64,000 nt of DNA, from positions 10,301,347-10,365,346 of the forward strand of contig NC_067492.1 in NCBI RefSeq assembly GCF_947179515.1, in the 5' to 3' direction. This document shows, piece after piece, positions 57,441 through 64,000 of this stretch. The first letter of the stretch is position 1. Each line of letters opens with the position of its first letter. A program made the position numbers and the translations under genes. The notes under the pieces were generated by a model. That model saw only the letters and a list, made by a program, of their open reading frames with translations, was not told the origin of the DNA and did no database searches. The DNA comes from Apodemus sylvaticus. Its lineage: Eukaryota; Chordata; Mammalia; Rodentia; Muridae.

Positions 57441-57545
57441 GTATATATATACATATATATATATGCAGGATATATATTTGATATATGCAGGATATCAGAT
57501 ATGCAACCACCAAAGAGGGCCTCAAGCCATGGGTTGATAACACTG
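57335..57545 (+). mobile_element. URR1-like hAT element with internal TA expansion
   Basis: 'caaccataaaattattttg', 'gttgctacctcataactgtc' and 'tttgctactgttatgaat', then a (TA)n expansion (about 57408-57475), then 'gcaggatatcagatatgcaa' and 'ccatgggttgataacactgc'. The left end is truncated or eroded. Same family as 26474-26662. Confidence 0.82.
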
Positions 57546-57666
57546 CCATACATAGACCTCGAGTCTCCACACAAATATGCACACGTGTGCATGTGCAACC
57601 ACATACATCACCTACTTACACACACAAACCTACATGTACACACATGCAAGTGCTCACTCGTGCATG

Positions 57667-57669
<3 letters not shown>

Positions 57670-57709
<40 letters not shown>
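57670..57709. repeat. (AC)n microsatellite
   Basis: About 19 AC units within a longer CA-rich stretch starting near 57570. Confidence 0.95.
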
Positions 57710-57710
<1 letters not shown>

Positions 57711-58457
57711 ACTCCATACAAATGCATGAATTAGATGACAAAGCTTGTGATGACCAAGTTGTATAACAAGGATGTCTGAGCATGTACCTAAGACAGAATC
57801 AGGCAATCAAGGGGGATAGTGTAACCCACCCAAGCCTTCTGAGTGTCTTTGCAATTGTTCCTTGCCTCCAAGATCTCTCCCACAGAAGCCTCCAGCTCTC
57901 AGTCTTCAAACTTGAGAGTAAGATTAAGAATGTGCTGTGGTCAAAGCTGCCTCTAAATCCTTTTTAAGATCTAAGTTTTCCAGTCTGATCTGCCTTGAAA
58001 CAGCACCGGCTTTACTTGCATCCTGCTTAACCTTCTGACACTTCCTCCTCATTCTGAAAGTGCATTAAAGACGATTTCATCACAGGCCTTTGCAGGGAGG
58101 ATGAAGGCTAGAGGGGAAATGCCGCTTTCCTGGTGGCAGTTACTTAGCAGGAATATAAAGGGTGTGGGTGGGACAAGGAGGGAGGCCTCCATCCAGCAGA
58201 GGGAGGCTGGGAAGGCTGCTCAGACGTGTGTGTGTGTGTTGGGGAGAATTCCAGCCAATTCTGGAAGGGCCACAGAGGCACTGCATGAATGATCTTGTAG
58301 TATAGAAAGTAGCATGTGTGTAATTGTTTCCTATTGCAGTGTAACAGGACAGCCCAAGCCTGGTGTGCTTTCAAGCAAGAATATACAGTTGCAATTGCAA
58401 GTGGTAACTGAGGCTTAGAGATTAGTGATTTATAAACTGCTGCCTAGTATCTTTCTG
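57710..58457. other. Unique non-coding DNA
   Basis: No recognised repeat or gene. Confidence 0.5.
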
Positions 58458-58505
<48 letters not shown>

Positions 58506-58530
58506 GTGTGTGTGTGTGTATGTGTGTACA
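58458..58530. repeat. (CT)n with short (GT)n
   Basis: About 22 CT units, ATGTG interruption, then about 10 GT-type units. Confidence 0.95.
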
Positions 58531-59521
58531 CAGACTAGACAATCATGAGCTGGAGTTATCTTCAATTTTACCTTGGGCCAGGTGATCTGCGTCCATATGG
58601 CATGCTCTATAATGTTATTTTAGCATGTTTATAACACAGCAGTTGGCTTCACCCATAGCAGGAATGAAGACAAATAACCAAGGCTTGGGGTTCACACAGC
58701 ACAGTTGCTGCTGAATATTAACCAGCTTCAGAAGCCATCACTTCTAAAGGACATGGCATTGCATAGAATGACAGAAAGTACAGACAAGGGACTCAGCAGC
58801 CAGTCCTCTCCCATAAACTGGCCTCCGCAAAGTGTCACGTGGCCAGTCACCTTTTAGAGGGCCCGGGAGAACTTGGCTTCACTGCTCTGAGCAGCTGGGC
58901 TCCTCATTCAGAACTTCCCCAAATGTCAGCTTCTAGCTTCTACTCCGCACATCCTGGTGACCTGCTATGTTCTGAAACAATACCAGATCCTGCCTGCTGC
59001 AGCACTTTCTTCGTGCTCATACTGACCAGAACATGGTTCCACTTTCCCCAACCCAGTCCCTGATTGTGGGAACTTGGGCAGGTCCACATCCTCTCCAGCA
59101 TCCAGCTTCCTTCCCTCAGTGTCAGAATGGAATAGTGACCTCACATCAAAGTGTATTTAAGAACCACCATCAGGGATGTATTTTCAATGTCTGGTACAGA
59201 GGCAGCCTCTGGGACATCTCATCTGAAGCTTTAACTTCCCTGATGACATTTCACTGGGAAGAGCATTTAGCACCAAGCCAACTAGCCTAACTGGAACTGC
59301 TGTCTTCTAGGAGAATTTACCAAAAATCACTCCTCTGCAGATCTCACACTGGTCAGTTTCTGTAAGCACCAGGCAGCTAAGAGGGTGTTAGGAGAGGACT
59401 GCTCTGTGGGTGAGGGCTTCTTCCTAACTCTGAAGTCATGAGTCACAATGCTGCCTGGGTACCACCATGAAAGATGCTTACAAGTATCCTCTGCTGCAGG
59501 CTAGCTCTTACAAGCTTATAA
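58531..59521. other. Unique non-coding DNA
   Basis: No recognised repeat. Frames of 74-85 codons have no domain. Confidence 0.5.
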
Positions 59522-59703
59522 GGACAATTGGAAGGAAAGGAGACATTGTTTCATTGTATAGGCAATTGGGAGGAAAGGAGACATTGCTTCATTGTATAGG
59601 CAATTGGGAGGAAAGGAGACATTGTTTCATTGTATTGGCAATGGGAGGAAAGGAGACATTGTTACATTGTATTGGCAACCGGAGGAAAGGAGACATTGTT
59701 TCA
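59522..59703. repeat. 38-bp minisatellite, 4 full + 1 partial copies
   Basis: Units start at 59522, 59561, 59599, 59637 and 59674, with a core like 'ggaggaaaggagacattgtt' and 'tcattgtat'. Lengths are 39, 38, 38, 37 and 30 bp with few substitutions. The 82-codon frame crossing it is an artefact. Confidence 0.95.
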
Positions 59704-59799
59704 GAAAGCATCTGAGATCTCAGAATGATCTGTCAGAGCATCCCAGAGACAGCTGTGTCTAAGTTCAAGTTCAAGGGCCAACTTATAATTTATCACATC

Positions 59800-59968
59800 T
59801 TGTCTATTTATTATTTATCAAGCGGGTATAGAGACAAGCCCATCAGAGGACAACTTGGAGGGTTCGGTTAGTTCTTTCCTTTTACCATGTGGATTTCAGG
59901 GTTCTAACTGAAGTCAGTCCTCGGGCTTGATAGGGATTACCTTCACCTGCTGAGCCATCTTACACCCC
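59800..59968 (-). mobile_element. B3-type SINE fragment
   Basis: In reverse: 'cagaggacaacttggagggt', 'accatgtggatttcagggtt', 'gtcagtcctcgggcttgata' and 'cacctgctgagccatcttac'. Confidence 0.78.
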
Positions 59969-60983
59969 CACCCACTTTAGGGTTCTGTGTAGGCAAAGAC
60001 TCACCATGCCTCCATAACATCAACCTTCTGTTTGAACATGAGAGGCAATGTCAACCATGGGTGCCACCCCTGTGTGGCTAAAATCCTGCATTGGCTCCCA
60101 GCATCTGCCCTTTCTTCTCCCCCTCTAGGCTTTCACAGCAACTAGAGAAGCCAAAGGAAGACATTTGGCTGTCTCATTCCAAGCAGGTTTTTCTTCCTTT
60201 CTTTTTAAAAATAATTACATCCATGTGTCACTGTGCAACTTATTGGCAGGACACTAATTGCTTACTTGTATGAATACATTTCCTATTTTTTAAAGCACTG
60301 CATAAACAAACACTATTTTAAACATACATCCTTTGAGGCCACTTTTCTTGTCATCTGGTGGACACCAGGCAACCTCATTATCTGCCCTAACACCTGCTGC
60401 TGGCAGGCCTGGGACTGCTCTGTCTGGGTATCTGCTGCACAGGACGAAGCTGATATCTCCTCCAAGGTCTCACCTTGCTAGAGTCCAGGATGCTAAATCC
60501 AGGTGACAAGTACTCACTTCATTTGCCACCTTCTACAACCGAGGAAATCATTAATTGGAACTTACAAGCTACCTGCTGTCTGTCAGGAGGGACACGGGGA
60601 AGGCTGGGACTTTCTGACAGCAATTAAATTCTTCTTTCACTCAATGGGAAATTTGAGGTGTTCTAGACTCAGGAAATGATGAAATCAAACTGGAAATCAA
60701 ACATGCCAGAGGAGCATGTCATTGACAGAGAGAGAACAGCCTTCCAGGATCTCCAGTGGTAAGGCTCAGATTGCTAAGTGGACAAGCTTGAAAATTCCTC
60801 TATCTAGGCTCACCTCCAGAGCCAAGGGGTCAAACAAATGGGAACGAAAAGCCCCCACATTACCCACCAAACCATACTCCTGACATAAAAACATCCATTA
60901 TGAAGACAGGTCTCTTTTTACTTTGTAGAAGGACATTGGGCTAGAGCTGAATGTCTCCACTTTGAATGTGAGTTCTTTCTCTG

Positions 60984-60984
<1 letters not shown>
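59969..60984. other. Unique DNA; AT-rich block at 60540-60670
   Basis: No recognised repeat. 60540-60670 ('tcattaattggaacttacaa', 'agcaattaaattcttctttc') looks conserved in style. No gene called. Confidence 0.5.
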
Positions 60985-61040
<56 letters not shown>

Positions 61041-61125
61041 GTCTCTGTCTCTCTCCCCCTCCCTCCCTCCCTCTCATTTTCTTTACTCTTCCTTTTCTTC
61101 TTCCTTTTTCTTCTGCCACCCCTTG
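60985..61125. repeat. (CT)n and pyrimidine tract
   Basis: About 25 CT units, CTCTGT variants, then a C/T-rich stretch to about 61125. Confidence 0.95.
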
Positions 61126-62160
61126 GGTATTATTTTTACCAAACACCAAATCTTACCAAATCTTGACAGGTTATTTTTAGCTTTTTGGGAGGACTCCTTT
61201 GAGTCCTGTAGACCTTATTTGACCATCTGTGTGGAGAGATGCATGTATGTATATAATATTTAAATGGGCAGTGGTCTGTTGTCAAGGTGACACATACTCT
61301 CTCATATACAGAGATAGTCAAACACAAGACAAGAATAGAGAAGTCTTCCAACTCATGCCTGTCCCAGAGCCCAAAGGGACAAAAAGATGGAGTTTTGATG
61401 CCAAGGAGTCTTCTATAGAAAACAATTCAGGAGACCATGGAGAGAGAGCAGTGGATGGAATTGAATTCTATCTCCCAGTTTAGACATCTATAAATAGAGA
61501 TGCCACTCAGGGCATCTCAGAGTCATTTCTGCATCTGCTCTCTGCAAAGGTCAAAACAAATGATTCCTCGTGCCTATCTGAAAAAGGCAGACACACACAA
61601 CTCAGTCTGCTCACCACCTGCTGGGATCTGGGGTGGGGAAGCGGGCAGACAGTGAGTGTGTTTGTGACTGTCACATGTAGCCATGCAAATCCACCACCAG
61701 CTTTGTGCTACTTAGAGAAACTGGAATGTTCGTTGTTTCCTCTGCAGATGTGGTGTAGTGACAAGAGTCTCCTAGGTGTGACTTTACAGGCACCCTCTCC
61801 TGATATCCGAGTTGCTTTGTCTGTGACTCCATTATCCTGGCACAGGCCCCATGTGTGGTGTGACTCCTACCGCTTTGCCAACAAATTAACTGGGTAGCAT
61901 TGAAACCAGTCTATACTCAGAGTTATACCCTCCTCCTATCATGGTGCAGCTTCCTGTCACAGTTAGTTTTAATTGTCAGCTTGCAACAACTTTGTGCCAC
62001 AAATCCTCTGTGCCTGATCTTGACCATGGTTCTTTACCCAAAACCTAATGGAAACCCTCAGTGCTGGTCCTGGCACATATAATTGGCTCTTGTGAAAATG
62101 CTGGTCCAGAGGGCACTGGGACACATTGGAAAGCCATTTGAAAGTCTCTCCCTATTATAT
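61126..62160. other. Unique DNA; possible MT LTR scrap at 61955-62005
   Basis: 'cacagttagttttaattgtc' at about 61957 resembles the start of an MT LTR, but the match is short. Otherwise no recognised repeat or gene. Confidence 0.45.
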
Positions 62161-62331
62161 TCTATCTATCCATCCATCCATCCATCCATCCATCCATCCA
62201 TCCATCCATCCACACACCCACCCACACACCCACCCATCCATCAATCCATCCATCCATCCATCCATCCATCCATCCATCCATCCATGTATCCCTCCCTCCC
62301 TCCATCCATTCATCCTCTGCATACCCCACAC

Positions 62332-62376
<45 letters not shown>

Positions 62377-62661
62377 ATCCATGCATCTATATATTCACCT
62401 ACCCACCCACAATCCATCCATCCATCCATCTATCCATCCATCCATCCCACACCTCCATACCTATCTCTTCTCATCCATCTATATATTCACTTATCCACCC
62501 ACAATCCATCCATCTATCCGTCCATCCATCCCCACCCCTCCATACCTATCCCTCTATCTCTCTCTGTCTATCATCCATTCATCCATCCATCTATATATTC
62601 ACCTACCCACCCACACATCCATCCATCTATCCATCCATCCATCCCCACCCCTCCATACCTA

Positions 62662-62705
<44 letters not shown>

Positions 62706-62790
62706 ATCCATCCATCCATTCATCCATCCATATATTCACCTACTCACCCACACATCCCTTCATCCATCCACTCACCCACTCATGTATCCA
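62161..62790. repeat. (ATCC)n / (ATCT)n array, ~630 bp
   Basis: Long runs of CCAT and CTAT tetranucleotides. A larger unit also recurs: an ATCC block, a 'ctatatattcacctaccc'-like spacer, then a 'ctccatacctatctct'-like spacer and an ATCT block. It produces the 238- and 233-codon His/Pro/Ser/Ile frames, which are not genes. Confidence 0.97.
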
Positions 62791-63079
62791 TCCCACTGAG
62801 TGTGTGTACTTGTATGCTGTGGCATAGGAGGTCATAACTTGTGGGAGTCAGTTTTCTCTACCAGGTGGGGCCAAGAGAACAACCTTAGGTTGCCAGGGCT
62901 GGGGTAAGCTCCTTTATCCTCTGCCAACCCACTTGTTATCATTTGATTCTTATTGTGTTTTATTCTACCTCTAAGATAACTGAAGAGAAAGCCTTCTGCC
63001 CAAAGCTGCCTTGAATCCATATGGCCACAGGAAGAAGTAAGGGACACCCAGGCTTAGTGACTTGGAAGAAAGTCACTTG

Positions 63080-63260
63080 GTCCATTTACTTTATTTTATT
63101 TGGTTGGCCTTATAATATTATATTTACATCATTTCAACCCCTCTTTCTAGATTCCCATGTCCCTTTGACTCCTTTTCAACATCATGACCTCTTCTTTAAT
63201 TGTTATGGTTTTATATATATACATACAACACCCACACATTCACACACTCACACACAACAC
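63080..63260 (-). mobile_element. Rodent Lx-type L1 3' fragment
   Basis: Reverse of an Lx 3' UTR: 'ttattttatttggttggcct', 'ataatattatatttacatca', 'cccatgtccctttgactcct' and 'catgacctcttctttaattg', with a degenerate CA-rich end. Confidence 0.6.
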
Positions 63261-63339
63261 ACACTACAATCTGATGAATTCATTTACTGTTGGCCATATG
63301 AGCTAGTGTCTCTTATATGACATGAGATCTACACCAGTG

Positions 63340-63565
63340 AACTCTTAGCAATATAGCCACCTAAATGAACCCAGCACAATGACAATAGGAGATAAAATCC
63401 CAATATGCATGGGGGAGTCTCACAAAGACTCACCCTGAGATAAAGAAAATGCTTCAGGCAATTAATGGTTGCTAAGAGAAGGAGAACCAGTCTTTTCCAG
63501 AAATCTGCTCACCGATAGGCTGTCCAATCACAATCTGTTCTCCCTATACTCACTGACATATTAGC
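63340..63565 (+). mobile_element. Rodent Lx-type L1 3' UTR fragment, opposite orientation
   Basis: 'caggcaattaatggttgcta', 'gagaaggagaaccagtcttt', 'taggctgtccaatcacaat' and 'cctatactcactgacat' follow the forward order of Lx 3' UTR sequence. Diverged, so confidence is moderate. Confidence 0.5.
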
Positions 63566-64000
63566 ACCCCATCCTTACAACAGTGGGAATTGAAGCCCAC
63601 ATTTGGGTCAGAACAAATATGCTCAACCTTCATGGCACTTCGTAGTCCTGTGTTGAAAGATGGCTCACTGTAGTCGTGAGTTTGTTAAACCACGTTGGTT
63701 CCCGGCGGGTCCTACACATGCTGCACCTGCCCAAGAGCTCTCTGGATTCATGAATGAGAGACATACGAGTGTTAGTTAATTTTGATATGCTTTGACTAGC
63801 TCAATGGCTGGGCATTTCTAATGCTCCACGAGGCTAGCTTCTATTTTCTTTTGGTATTCCTGGCCTAACATCCTGTAAATGTATGTTTTCTCTTGGCTGC
63901 CATGTTACTTTCTGGGCAGCCCCTCTATAGGGCTGCTTTCCCTTTCTACCTACCTTGCTGGATGAATTGTCTTCTATAGCTCTTAAATATGATCCATCTC
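63566..64000. other. Unique non-coding DNA
   Basis: No recognised repeat or gene up to the window edge. Confidence 0.5.

Noticed and set aside
59522..59703. CRISPR-like array
   Set aside because: Units are directly abutting without unique spacers, and the DNA is clearly mammalian. It is a minisatellite.
62083..62827. Open frames of 233-238 codons, Ser/Pro/Ile/His-rich
   Set aside because: Entirely the product of an ATCC/ATCT microsatellite read in two frames.

Overview
This window looks like non-coding genomic DNA from a murine rodent, most likely a Mus species. The one fairly young B1 SINE carries the 'gatttctgagtt' variant typical of mouse B1. The rest is rodent B3 and B4 SINEs, rodent MaLR (MT/ORR1-like) LTRs, rodent-type L1 3' ends and a rodent hAT element (URR1-like). 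I found no rat-type ID SINEs. Long pure microsatellites (CT, GT, CTTC, ATCC/ATCT, TATG) are abundant, as is usual in mouse. All family names come from memory of consensus sequences, not a database search.

I found no protein-coding gene, exon, tRNA, rRNA, small RNA gene or CpG island that I can defend. Every long open frame is explained by a microsatellite (for example the Ser/Pro/Ile/His frames at 62.1-62.8 kb and the Cys/Val/Tyr frames at 52.4-53.0 kb) or by a transposon. The only recognisable protein remnant is the C-terminus of an L1 ORF2 on the minus strand at 55.3-55.73 kb. The window is therefore either intergenic or deep intronic, and I cannot identify the locus.

Layout. 0-8 kb: unique DNA, an ORR1-like LTR split by an L1 fragment, B4 SINEs, a CA-rich array, and an MT-type LTR with intact 5-bp target duplications. 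8-20 kb: B1, B3 and B4 SINEs, ancient L2/MIR/L1 scraps, a second LTR with intact duplications at 12.5-13.0 kb, and a large TCTG/TTCC microsatellite at 17.2 kb. 20-30 kb: mostly unique, including AT-rich blocks that look conserved and an MT LTR interrupted by a hAT element. 30-42 kb: TA/TATG tract, several MaLR LTRs (one with 5-bp duplications at 40 kb), B4/B3/B1 SINEs, and unique blocks including a perfect octamer near 41.8 kb. 42-54 kb: TA tract, a 2.5-kb mostly repeat-free block at 43-45.5 kb with an enhancer-like core, two same-family L1 3' ends, a 580-bp TG/TA tract, and another AT-rich repeat-free block at 53.5-53.9 kb. 54-64 kb: purine tract, L1 ORF2 remnant, B3 SINEs, a second URR1-like element, a 38-bp minisatellite and a 630-bp ATCC/ATCT array.

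The best-supported observations are three solo LTRs whose boundaries are fixed by TG...CA ends and matching 5-bp duplications, and a hAT element inside an MT LTR with a matching 8-bp duplication. The most biologically suggestive unexplained parts are several repeat-free, AT-rich blocks with transcription-factor-like motifs. They are candidate conserved non-coding elements, but this cannot be tested here without an alignment. I see no sign of a previously undescribed system.
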